This document shows positions 51,392-59,433 of a DNA stretch of 64,000 bases, one piece after another. Origin of the DNA: CAWDMC01 sp963803295. Lineage in GTDB: Bacteria; Acidobacteriota; Terriglobia; UBA7540. The translations under genes were made by a program, and so were the position numbers. The notes beneath the pieces are model-generated. The model made no database searches. It was not told the DNA's origin and worked only from the letters and a program-made list of their open reading frames with translations. The stretch covers positions 372,001 through 436,000 of the forward strand of contig CAWDMC010000002.1 of the NCBI GenBank assembly GCA_963803295.1, read 5' to 3'. The stretch's first letter is position 1; every line of letters starts with the position of its first letter.

Positions 51392-54300
51392 TCACCAGAC
51401 GAGCCGCAGGACAACTTGGACTTCCCGAGGATCGCCCGGACCTCCGGAGGCTATCCCGGCGAGGGGCTGCACGGTGTTGAAGATCTGGCCAAAACTGGAT
51501 GACGCCGCATCGTTCTGCGGAGTGGCAAAGTTTGCGTGGTTGAAGATATTGAAGATCTCGGCCCGGAACTCGAGACTTTTGGATTCTTGCAGATGGAAGC
51601 GGCGGACGAGCGAAAAATCCCAGACGCTCAATCCCGGCCCGCGGAGAATATTACGCCCCGCGTTGCCAAAGGCACAACGTCCGCCAGCGTCCACAAAGGG
51701 ATTGGAGAAGGCCGACGCCCGTACCCAAGCCGTAGGGCTCTGGCGCGCAGGATAGGGATTGCCCACCTGGTCAGGACGATCGGTAACGGCATTGAAATTC
51801 GACTGCTCGTTCGTGCAACTCGGGTTCGAACTGATGATCGGAGTGAAGGGCGCACCGGTCTGGGCGGTAACGATCCCCGACAACTCCCAACCGGAGATGG
51901 CGTAATTCAACCTGGGACGGCTGGAGCGCAGAGAATTGGAGCCAAAGGGCAGATCGTAGACATAGGCGATGGAAAGGCGATGGCGATAGTCAAAATCGGA
52001 GCTGGCTTTTTCCGACGCCAGGTTGAGCGAGTTCTGAGGAGCGTTAGCGTTGACGTCGGTCGATGAGAAGGTCGAGTTGGTGTCGATCGCATGGGCGTAG
52101 GTGTAACTCAGGAGGAAAGCCAGCCCGCTGGTCATGTGCCGCTCGGCCTTGATCTGCAAAGCGTGATAGATGGATTTTCCAGATGACTCGGTATAGACGA
52201 AATTCTGTGGAAACGCCGGGTAAGCGCGCGGACAGGTCGCCGGAGTGCAGGCCGCCGGGTGGCTCGCGATGTCCGGCTGGTTAGGATCGGTGGCCCGGGG
52301 AAGCTTGAGGCCGCGAGTTCCGACGTAGCCCAGGTCGAGCAGCCAGGAGCCGGGGAGTTGCCGCTGAAAGTCGAACGACCACTCGTGAATCATGGCGTCC
52401 TGGAAATCGATCTGAAAAGGAGAAATGGTGGGAAACACAGGCGCCGCCGCCAAGCTGAAAGCGTTGTCAATCAAGGCGCCCGAAGCCAGAGGTAGCTTGC
52501 CGGTTTCGATTAGCGGCAGGAGGGCGGGGAGTGCAGTATTGATCTGGCCCACGTCGACCTTCACGAAGGGCGGGTTGGCGGCGCGCTGGAAGTAGATGTC
52601 GCCAAAAGCCTGGTCGTAGAAGATTCCGTAGCCGCCCCGAATCACGGTATTTGAATTGTGGAACGGCTGCCAAGCAAAGCCGACCCGCGGGGCGAAGTCA
52701 TGGCGGTCAGGATGCTGCACGGCGCGGTTTTCCCCTGTACTGCCAAGGTTCTTGGTGCCGGCGGGAACAAAGGTCAAAGTCCCGGTGTCGGGGACCAGTT
52801 GCGGGCACTCGACCGTAGCGGCGTTCGTTCCGGCCACCAGGATGGCTCCCCGGACTCCGCAGGCGGTACTCGAGAAGTCGAAGTTGGAAAAATGATTACG
52901 CTTATCGCTAACCAGGCTGTTGTATTCGTATCGCAGTCCAACGTCCAGCGTTAGATTCGTCCGTGCTTTCCACGTGTCGGTCACGAAAGTATCGTAGGCC
53001 GTGCTGGCACCGGAGATGTTCACTTCAAAACCGTTGATCCAGTCCTGCGGAAGGCCCAGCAGGGCGTCGGCGACTCCATTGCCGAAAGAACAGCTCGCGG
53101 GCGGGCAGGCCTGGAGGAGTCGTCCTGCCAAGTCCTGGAAAGCGGGGGGTGGCAGGCTTTGTTGGAGCGCGCCCAGAACCAGGGCGCCTGTCACCACGCC
53201 GCTGAAGTCGTAGACGCTATGGATGCGATTGTCACGGGTAAAATTGCCGCGCTTAATGGGCCGAACGTCAATTCCATAGGCGAGCGAGTGGCTCCCACGG
53301 ATCTGGCTCACCGTGTCGGCGAACTCGAACGTGTTCACCGCGCCGCCCTGCGGGTTGTTGAAATCGGAGCCGAGTTCCGCGTAGCTGCCGCCGAAGGTGA
53401 GGCGGGGCACGCCGGCCAGCCGTCCGCTGATTGGCACTCCTTGGATCCCAACCTGCTGGGCAAAGGTACTGCCCTCGTCCTGGTTGTCCAGGTGTTCGGT
53501 CCAGCGGTTGTAACCGATCTTGGCCTCATTGATGAGGGTGGGAGTAAAGATGTGGGTCCAATCAGTGCCGGCCGCCACATTCACGTTGTGGACGTTGATA
53601 CCGTAGCCCAATAAGCTGGAGGTGGTGTTAAAAGGGCGGAACTCGCGGTCGCTGGTAAGATTGAAGCGGGCGAAGAAGTTATCCTTGGAGCCCCAGCGGT
53701 GATCGACTCGGGAGGCGTAGGAGTCAGTGTCCACCTTGCGGTTACCCTCGGCCACATAGTTGGCGGCGCCGCAAGCCGCGTTGGATATGTTGGGTGCTGG
53801 GTACAGATTCACAAAGGCAGCGCCCGCCGGGTCAGGACCACTGGCCCCGATCAAGGGTAGTAGCGAACCGATATTGTTACCGGGGACCGTGACGGGAGCC
53901 TGGGGGTTCACCAGCACGAGAGGGTCGAGCAGCAAGGTCTTCGTCGGGCAGGTCGACGAAAGATCCCCGGAGAAGTCGCCGTTGCGCTCGGCCAGCGTTG
54001 GTACCAGGCCGTTCTCGAAAAGGCTTCGCCGCTCGCGCAATCCTTCATAGCCGAAGAAGAAAAAGGTCTTGTCGTTACCGTCGTAAACGCCGGGAACAGT
54101 TATCGGACCGCCCACCGTAGCGCCAAACTGGTTCCGCTTGAAAGGAGGTACCGTGGGATCGAAGAAATTGCGTGTGTTCAGGACGTCGTTGCGCAGATAC
54201 TCGTAGGCTGATCCGTGAAAGCGGTTCGTGCCGGACTTGGTCACCACGTTCACCTGGGCGCCGGCGTTGGTGCCGAAGCGCGCGTCGTAGAGGCCGGTTT

Positions 54301-54964
54301 CCATGCGAAACTCTTGCACGGAATCAATCGGTGGAGTCACCGTGTAGGTTCCGACGGCAACGGAGGTGTCATTGAGGCCATCCAGCCAGAACGAGTTCAT
54401 CGATTCGCGCAACCCATTGACATTGATGGAGCCACCGCGAACGCTATTCTCAGAACCGGAGGTGCCGGGGACTACGCCCGGCGTAAACAGTGTCAGTTGG
54501 AGGAAATTGCGGCCGTTCAGCGGCAGTTGCGTGACCTTGGTCTGCTCGATCGTCGCTCCAGTGGTGGCGTTCTGGGTATCGAGCACCGGGGCCGCCGCGG
54601 TCACCTTCACTTCGGTGGTGATCAAGCCTACTTGGAGCCTGAAATCGATGCGGGCGTGCTGGTCCACGAGCAGGCTGATCGGCCCTACGGTAGACCGCTC
54701 AAAGTTGGGGGACTCGGCGGCCAGCGTGTAACGGCCCGGCGGGAGCAGAGGGATCTCGTACGACCCATCCCTTTGGGTTCTGACACTCTTACTGAAACCA
54801 ATATCGGGATTCCCAGCGCTGACCGTCGCCTCGGGAATAGCAGCCCCGGTCGCATCGGTCACGATGCCAGTGAAGCTGCCCTGGACCTGCTGACCCAAGG
54901 CGGAAGGGAACGGCGTGACCGTACAGGTGAGAAGGCTGAACAGGACAACACGCTTCCAGCTCAT
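51392..54964 (-). CDS. Oar-like TonB-dependent receptor, second copy in window
   Basis: 1190 aa from ATG 54964, with GGGAG 8 nt upstream. Signal peptide (VVLFSLLTCTVTPFPSALGQ), carboxypeptidase-regulatory domain (GSFTGIVTDATGAAIPEATV), then the plug with GATIEQTKVTQLPLNGRNFL, GLNDTSVAVGTYTV and GTNRFHGSAYEYLRND. A long barrel follows, ending in W (VQVVLRLVW). Ligand unknown. Next downstream on the same strand is the SARP regulator, 147 bp away, which may or may not share control. Confidence 0.9.
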   Translation of the reverse strand: MSWKRVVLFSLLTCTVTPFPSALGQQVQGSFTGIVTDATGAAIPEATVSAGNPDIGFSKSVRTQRDGSYEIPLLPPGRYTLAAESPNFERSTVGPISLLVDQHARIDFRLQVGLITTEVKVTAAAPVLDTQNATTGATIEQTKVTQLPLNGRNFLQLTLFTPGVVPGTSGSENSVRGGSINVNGLRESMNSFWLDGLNDTSVAVGTYTVTPPIDSVQEFRMETGLYDARFGTNAGAQVNVVTKSGTNRFHGSAYEYLRNDVLNTRNFFDPTVPPFKRNQFGATVGGPITVPGVYDGNDKTFFFFGYEGLRERRSLFENGLVPTLAERNGDFSGDLSSTCPTKTLLLDPLVLVNPQAPVTVPGNNIGSLLPLIGASGPDPAGAAFVNLYPAPNISNAACGAANYVAEGNRKVDTDSYASRVDHRWGSKDNFFARFNLTSDREFRPFNTTSSLLGYGINVHNVNVAAGTDWTHIFTPTLINEAKIGYNRWTEHLDNQDEGSTFAQQVGIQGVPISGRLAGVPRLTFGGSYAELGSDFNNPQGGAVNTFEFADTVSQIRGSHSLAYGIDVRPIKRGNFTRDNRIHSVYDFSGVVTGALVLGALQQSLPPPAFQDLAGRLLQACPPASCSFGNGVADALLGLPQDWINGFEVNISGASTAYDTFVTDTWKARTNLTLDVGLRYEYNSLVSDKRNHFSNFDFSSTACGVRGAILVAGTNAATVECPQLVPDTGTLTFVPAGTKNLGSTGENRAVQHPDRHDFAPRVGFAWQPFHNSNTVIRGGYGIFYDQAFGDIYFQRAANPPFVKVDVGQINTALPALLPLIETGKLPLASGALIDNAFSLAAAPVFPTISPFQIDFQDAMIHEWSFDFQRQLPGSWLLDLGYVGTRGLKLPRATDPNQPDIASHPAACTPATCPRAYPAFPQNFVYTESSGKSIYHALQIKAERHMTSGLAFLLSYTYAHAIDTNSTFSSTDVNANAPQNSLNLASEKASSDFDYRHRLSIAYVYDLPFGSNSLRSSRPRLNYAISGWELSGIVTAQTGAPFTPIISSNPSCTNEQSNFNAVTDRPDQVGNPYPARQSPTAWVRASAFSNPFVDAGGRCAFGNAGRNILRGPGLSVWDFSLVRRFHLQESKSLEFRAEIFNIFNHANFATPQNDAASSSFGQIFNTVQPLAGIASGGPGDPREVQVVLRLVW

Positions 54965-55073
54965 GATCGTCACTCCCTGTTTTCGATTTCCAAACCAAAG
55001 CATTCAGGCGCGAATCGCCAACGCGATCGGGTTGCGCAAACTCTCTTGAGTAGCGTCTGCAAATTGAGCCTTT

Positions 55074-55298
55074 TTACCAGCAGTTTGAGCGCACGCCGGG
55101 GGGACAGCACGGTCTCCTTTCCTGTTCGCGTTCGTTCCCCGTTCCCAGGGGTGAGATCGCCACGAGTGGCGGTAGATCACTCAGTTCGTAGCGTTCGCGG
55201 GTACTGAAAAACCAATCGATCGCGCTGTCGACATTTGCAGCCTGCACCCGGGCGAGTTCGCGTCCGGTTGACACGACAAGTATGATGAACTCCTGCAT
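55074..55298 (-). CDS. small protein of unknown function
   Basis: 74 aa from ATG 55298, preceded by GGAGAG at good spacing. It reads MQEFIILVVSTGRELARVQA then ANVDSAIDWFFSTRERYEL, a plausible alpha/beta start; the tail is Arg/Cys/Pro-rich and unlike a domain. No family recognised. It lies 110 bp ahead of the TonB receptor on the same strand. Confidence 0.45.
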   Translation of the reverse strand: MQEFIILVVSTGRELARVQAANVDSAIDWFFSTRERYELSDLPPLVAISPLGTGNEREQERRPCCPPGVRSNCW

Positions 55299-55418
55299 GG
55301 CTCTCTCCAATTGGAGCACTAAGTGCCACTGGCGAACATTGCGTAACTGAAGTGAAGCTAGCCGCAACCTGCGTTGTGGATTACCCTGGAGTAACTATAC
55401 TTATGATATATCACCCTC

Positions 55419-55435
55419 ATTGTGTATATCACAAT
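55419..55435. promoter_or_regulatory. palindrome ATTGTG-N5-CACAAT
   Basis: Perfect 6-bp arms around TATAT. A similar TATATCAC lies just before it (55406-55413). The size and spacing suit a dimeric transcription factor. It is about 120 bp upstream of the small reverse-strand ORF and 450 bp upstream of the TonB receptor. Confidence 0.45.
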
Positions 55436-55500
55436 GCGTTCAGTACATGCAGGCTAACTTGACTTCGGCTAAGTGCCAGTTCCCTATCGCTCGCGTCTTC

Positions 55501-55575
55501 GGTCACCTGGTATTTTTGTGACCATACTCGCATGCTATTCTCACCTTGGTACACAGGTCAGTGACCACGGTCACT
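55501..55575. promoter_or_regulatory. cluster of GGTCAC/GTGACC half-sites
   Basis: Half-sites at 55501-55506 (GGTCAC), 55518-55523 (GTGACC), 55556-55560 (GGTCA), 55561-55566 (GTGACC) and 55569-55574 (GGTCAC). The last two form AGTGACC-AC-GGTCACT with perfect 7-bp arms. Five copies in 75 bp is beyond chance expectation for an ordinary spacer and suggests a cooperative operator. No gene of clear reading starts within it; the rest of 55576-55805 shows nothing I can support. Confidence 0.5.
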
Positions 55576-55805
55576 CGAGGTTGTGAGGACGGCGAAAACG
55601 ATGTCGGGCATGCCGCATGAAGACAGATGTATTCCTTTACAGTAGTTTACCGACGAAACCTCAACTAGCGTTTCAGCTGTTCTACGCAGGCCTTGTCCAA
55701 TCTCGCCGTCCCAGGGATCATCATGGCGCGGTTACTCCTAACGCAACTGCTGTCCTGCCGCTTTTCTTGTGGGGCCGGACGTTACCCAGTGGCATTCTAG
55801 CCTAG

Positions 55806-55966
55806 CGGCTGTTGATGGAGCAGTTGGATGACAACCTGCTCCGCTGGTTTGTGGGTCTGAGTATGGATGAGGAGATCTGGGGCGCCGCGGTTTACTCCAC
55901 CAACTGGGAGCGTCTGCTGCCGGCGGACATCGTGGAGGCCTTCTTCCAGCAGCGCGTTGTGTGGGT
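55806..55966 (+). mobile_element. fragment of an IS5-like transposase
   Basis: The frame reads MEQLDDNLLRWFVGLSMDEE then IWGAAVYSTNWERLLPADIVEAFF, corresponding to the conserved MEQLDYNLLFRWFVGL...W...R.RLL region of IS5/IS1182-type transposases. A stop lies just upstream (55803) and the sequence is lost after about 55 codons. No inverted repeats or other parts were found, so this is a dead remnant. Confidence 0.7.
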
Positions 55967-55983
55967 CTCTACGTTAGGACTCT

Positions 55984-56496
55984 CTAGCCCCCGACTTCGA
56001 AAATCACTTCCAGCTCGACCGGCGTGCCGAGCGGAAGGCTTGCGACGCCGTAAACCAAGCGGCAAGGGCTCTTGTCTTTTCCGAAGACGTCTTGCAGCAA
56101 CTCCGAAGCGGCGTCCGCGACTTTCGGCTGGTCACGGATATCTCCCGAAGTTGCCACCGACACTCCGAGCCGGACGATCCGCGCCACTTTGTCGAGCGAT
56201 CCCAAGTGCTGCCTCACGACAGCGAGGACGTTGAGGGCCGCGAGGTGAGCCGCCTTGCGCGCCGCTTCCACATCGAGTTCCGCGCCGACGCGCCCAATGA
56301 ATTTTGCCCCGTGGCCTTCCGTAGGAAGCATCCCGCTCAGAAAAAGCAGGTTGCCCGTCTGCACCGCTTCCACATACGTGCCGAACGGCTCAGGCGGCGC
56401 CGGGAGCTGGAGGCCAAGTTCTTGCAACCGCTGCTCGGCGCTGGTCTGCCGAGCAGGGCCGGTTATGGGTGCCGTCCGTTTCGAAGTTGTATTCAT
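55984..56496 (-). CDS. RidA (YjgF/YER057c/UK114) family protein
   Basis: 170 aa from ATG 56496, with AGGGG 7 nt upstream; the longer frame to 56796 is rejected. TGNLLFLSGMLPTEGHGAKF and the end CRLVYGVASLPLGTPVELEV (with the substrate-binding Arg) are RidA hallmarks. RidA proteins hydrolyse reactive enamines/imines; this belongs to the longer subfamily whose substrates are less known. It neighbours the IS fragment on one side and is divergent from a Gfo/Idh/MocA gene on the other. Confidence 0.88.
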   Translation of the reverse strand: MNTTSKRTAPITGPARQTSAEQRLQELGLQLPAPPEPFGTYVEAVQTGNLLFLSGMLPTEGHGAKFIGRVGAELDVEAARKAAHLAALNVLAVVRQHLGSLDKVARIVRLGVSVATSGDIRDQPKVADAASELLQDVFGKDKSPCRLVYGVASLPLGTPVELEVIFEVGG

Positions 56497-56690
56497 GTTT
56501 GTCCCCTTTCCCTCATTTCCCTGCCATTGGCATCCGAGGGCCGGCGGTAGCGGTCTTGAGAAGTATCGCACAAGGACTCCAGCAGTTGCCATGAGAAGGG
56601 ATAATTCTACATGTCCCACGATGTGATATAAGGAAGTCATTATTGAACGAAAATGACTGAGGAACGTTTCTGATGCCTGGAGGGATTCAA

Positions 56691-57995
56691 ATGAGTCGTT
56701 CAAAAACGTCGCGCCGCGAATTCCTGAGGCGCAGTGTTGTTGTGTCGGCTGCCGTTGCAAGCCGCGGTGTCGTGCCTGGAAGCCTCCTGGGGGCAAACGA
56801 TCGAATTAATTTCGGCGTTATCGGCCTGGGCAACATGGGCACCGGCCACCTAAAAAGTCTCGTGAACCGAAGTGAGAAAGACAACATCCATTGTCTCGCT
56901 GTGTGCGATGTCTACCAAAAGCGAATCACTCGGGCACTGGGAATCATGGGAGGCGGGGAGAGCTACTTGGACTACCGGAAATTGCTCGACCGGAAGGACC
57001 TCGATGCGGTTCTGATCGCGACACCCGACCATTGGCACGCCAAAATTGCGCTCGATGCCATGAATGCGGGGAAACATGTGTATGTTGAGAAGCCGATGAC
57101 TTTGTGGAGCCGGCTGGACGAAGCTATGGAAGTGAGAAACAGCGTCCGGCGCCTCAAAAAGGTGCTACAAGTGGGGCCGCAGGCTACTTCGTCACCAGGT
57201 GTTTGGCAGGCACATGAGGCCATTAAAGCGGGACGAATAGGTAAGGTCACCTGGGCCCAGGGCGGATACAATAGGAACTCTCGCGTGTCCGACTTTGATG
57301 CGCCGCCCTTCACCATTGATCCTGACGCCGGACCGCAAGCAAGTGGAGAAAACTACATCGATTGGGACATGTGGCTCGGGTGGAAGTTCGGGCTAGCCCC
57401 GAAAATCCCTTACAATCCCTGGCACTTCTTCCGCTTCCGGAAGTTCTGGACATACAGCGGGGGAGTGGCGACGGATCTCCTCTACCATAAACTCGCACCC
57501 TTGCTGCTGGCCATTGCGGGTCCGGATGGCGAGTACCCGATACGAGTCGGCGCTTCTGGCGGAAGCTATGTCGAAAAGAGCACCGAAGATGGGGGAGAAA
57601 TCCCTGATACTTACATGACCACGATCGATTACGCTACCGGCTACAGTATCTTTATGGAGAGTACCATCACGAACGATACCCAGTTTCCAGACCGGATTTA
57701 CGGCAAATATGGCACGATCGAGAATTTCGAGAATGATCCGGAGCTTTTGGCCAACGGTGCTTTTGGCCCCGAATTCGCCAGTAAGAACGATGGGTACGCC
57801 GAGGTGCGGCTCGGCCAAGGGAAGGGTCGAGACATGGAAGGCAACTTCATTGATGTGATCCGCGGTAACGGAAAGCTGTACTGCAACGCGGAACTCGGGG
57901 CGGCCACCATGGTGGGAATCGGACTGGGCGTGCGGTCTTATCGGCTAAAGAAAACTCTACTCTGGGACCTGGCCAAAGAAAAAGATTATAGCTGA
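56691..57995 (+). CDS. Tat-exported Gfo/Idh/MocA family oxidoreductase
   Basis: 434 aa. ATG 56691 has GGAGGG 6 nt upstream, better than 56673. SRREFLRRSVVVSAAVAS is a Tat leader. The Rossmann motif is VIGLGNMGTGHL, followed by AVLIATPDHWHAKIALDA and YVEKPMTL with the family Lys. The second domain includes NPWHFFRFRKFW and DLLYHKLAPLL with a likely catalytic His. Distinct from the gene at 35.8 kb (cofactor motif and length differ). It is followed after 53 bp by a DUF1080 protein, a pairing known for 3-keto sugar chemistry. Confidence 0.9.
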   Translation: MSRSKTSRREFLRRSVVVSAAVASRGVVPGSLLGANDRINFGVIGLGNMGTGHLKSLVNRSEKDNIHCLAVCDVYQKRITRALGIMGGGESYLDYRKLLDRKDLDAVLIATPDHWHAKIALDAMNAGKHVYVEKPMTLWSRLDEAMEVRNSVRRLKKVLQVGPQATSSPGVWQAHEAIKAGRIGKVTWAQGGYNRNSRVSDFDAPPFTIDPDAGPQASGENYIDWDMWLGWKFGLAPKIPYNPWHFFRFRKFWTYSGGVATDLLYHKLAPLLLAIAGPDGEYPIRVGASGGSYVEKSTEDGGEIPDTYMTTIDYATGYSIFMESTITNDTQFPDRIYGKYGTIENFENDPELLANGAFGPEFASKNDGYAEVRLGQGKGRDMEGNFIDVIRGNGKLYCNAELGAATMVGIGLGVRSYRLKKTLLWDLAKEKDYS

Positions 57996-58048
57996 GATTG
58001 GGGAGAGAACACCTCACACGACCCTATTCCTTTCGAGAGGAGTTGACA

Positions 58049-58882
58049 ATGCGAAAAGTAATAGTATTTCTGGGAACCTGCGGGATAGTGGCAATGATGT
58101 GGATGGTCATAGCAGGCATCAAACCGTTAGCCGCCCCCCAGGAGCCAGAGCACGACATGTGGCTGCAATGGAAGCTCCTGGGCCCATGGAAGCCCAATGA
58201 TCGCAGCCGGCCATTGCCGCCGATTATCACCCCTGGGACTGCCAGCACACAGACGCACGCAGGTGCTCCTCCGAGCGATGCCATCGTGCTCTTTAACGGC
58301 AAGGACCTCTCAAATTGGGAAGCGGTTAAGGATGGTGGTCCAGCGAAGTGGACTGTGACCAAGGATTATTTCGCCGTGGCTCCGGGAACCGGGGAGATCC
58401 GCACCAAGCAGGCGTTTGGCGATTGCCAACTACACGTTGAGTGGGCCGCGCCCACGCCACCCAAAGGGAAGGACCAGGATCGCGGCAACAGCGGCATCTT
58501 TTTGCAGGGACTCTATGAAATCCAAGTTCTCGATTCGTACGAGAATGTGACCTATGCAGACGGTGAAGCTGCCGCAGTTTATGGGCAGTATCCTCCCTTG
58601 GTGAATGCCTCGCGCAAACCCGGAGAATGGCAAACCTACGATATCGTTTTTCACGGTGCGCGCTTTGACACGGCTGGCAAGCTTACTCGTCCCGCGAGAG
58701 TGACCATCTTCCATAACGGTGTGCTGGTGCAAGACAACGTCGAAATCATGGGGCTGAACGCCGACCACGTGCGTCCGCCCTATCCGCCGACTCCGGAAAA
58801 GCTTCCACTCAACCTTCAAGACCACAATCATCCGGTGCGCTATCGCGACATATGGATCCGGGAACTCAAAGAGGGCCAGTAG
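58049..58882 (+). CDS. DUF1080 (3-keto-disaccharide hydrolase-like) secreted protein
   Basis: 277 aa from ATG 58049, with AGGAG 7 nt upstream. A hydrophobic leader (VIVFLGTCGIVAMMWMVIAG) precedes the concanavalin-like DUF1080 domain: VLFNGKDLSNWEAVKDG, then GNSGIFLQGLYEIQVLDSY, PGEWQTYDIVFHG and HNHPVRYRDIWIREL. These are the conserved blocks of this family, whose studied members cleave or bind 3-keto glycosides. It is 53 bp after a Tat-exported oxidoreductase that could make a 3-keto sugar, so the two probably form a functional pair. Confidence 0.92.
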   Translation: MRKVIVFLGTCGIVAMMWMVIAGIKPLAAPQEPEHDMWLQWKLLGPWKPNDRSRPLPPIITPGTASTQTHAGAPPSDAIVLFNGKDLSNWEAVKDGGPAKWTVTKDYFAVAPGTGEIRTKQAFGDCQLHVEWAAPTPPKGKDQDRGNSGIFLQGLYEIQVLDSYENVTYADGEAAAVYGQYPPLVNASRKPGEWQTYDIVFHGARFDTAGKLTRPARVTIFHNGVLVQDNVEIMGLNADHVRPPYPPTPEKLPLNLQDHNHPVRYRDIWIRELKEGQ

Positions 58883-58978
58883 TGAGTTGTCCTGCCCTTG
58901 CCGGCAAGAGGTGGCTGTCAACGAATCAGCTTTCCAACGCCGGGCCTAAGGTGGCCTAAGGTGGCGAGTCATTCTGTA

Positions 58979-59278
58979 TCAGGTCTGGTCTCCTTCAACA
59001 ACGACCTGGCGATCTCGATCCACTCCTGCCTCGAGCGAACTCTGGGTGTGAGGCTTGCCGGCCCGCCTGTACCAATAACCGGCGTTGGAAGAATCTCCCT
59101 CTTTCCGGTGCAGGTAGGCATGTACCCAGGAACCCGCTAGGCCCTCGTCCTGTTGTGCGGATTCATGGGCTTGCTTCCAATCGCCTTTGGCATCCCACCA
59201 CAGGCCAGCGAGGGCAAGGCTCAAATTGCGCGGCGGCTTCTCTTGAAGCAGGGAATGACGGAATTCTTCTAAATTCAT
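58979..59278 (-). CDS. small conserved acidobacterial-type protein, C-terminus frameshifted
   Basis: 99 aa as read. MNLEEFRHSLLQEKPPRNLS, ALAGLWWDAKGDWKQAHESA, SWVHAYLHRKEGD and NAGYWYRRAGKP form a pattern I know from small conserved hypothetical proteins. The usual end (…SLE-EW..IA..LL) appears in another frame: removing one G near 59030 gives SLEQEWIEIARSLLKE and a stop at 58969. The function is unknown; the W-D-A-K-G-D-W and H-R-K-E-G-D motifs are the most conserved-looking parts. It is divergent from the third TonB receptor. Confidence 0.75.
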   Translation of the reverse strand: MNLEEFRHSLLQEKPPRNLSLALAGLWWDAKGDWKQAHESAQQDEGLAGSWVHAYLHRKEGDSSNAGYWYRRAGKPHTQSSLEAGVDRDRQVVVEGDQT

Positions 59279-59433
59279 AAGGAATACATCGGATTATAAC
59301 GCTTTCCCTTTGAATGTCCACTACGTGAGAATCGGTGTTCTGTTCTGACAAAAACTCTGTACTTAGTGACTCGATCCCGTGGTAGAGTCCCGAGTCCGGC
59401 AATCTTCGTTGTCGGGACAAGGGTTGGGTGGTA

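Noticed and set aside
55617..55805. 62-codon forward open frame next to the IS fragment
   Set aside because: No ribosome site or domain; reads like non-coding sequence flanking the remnant.
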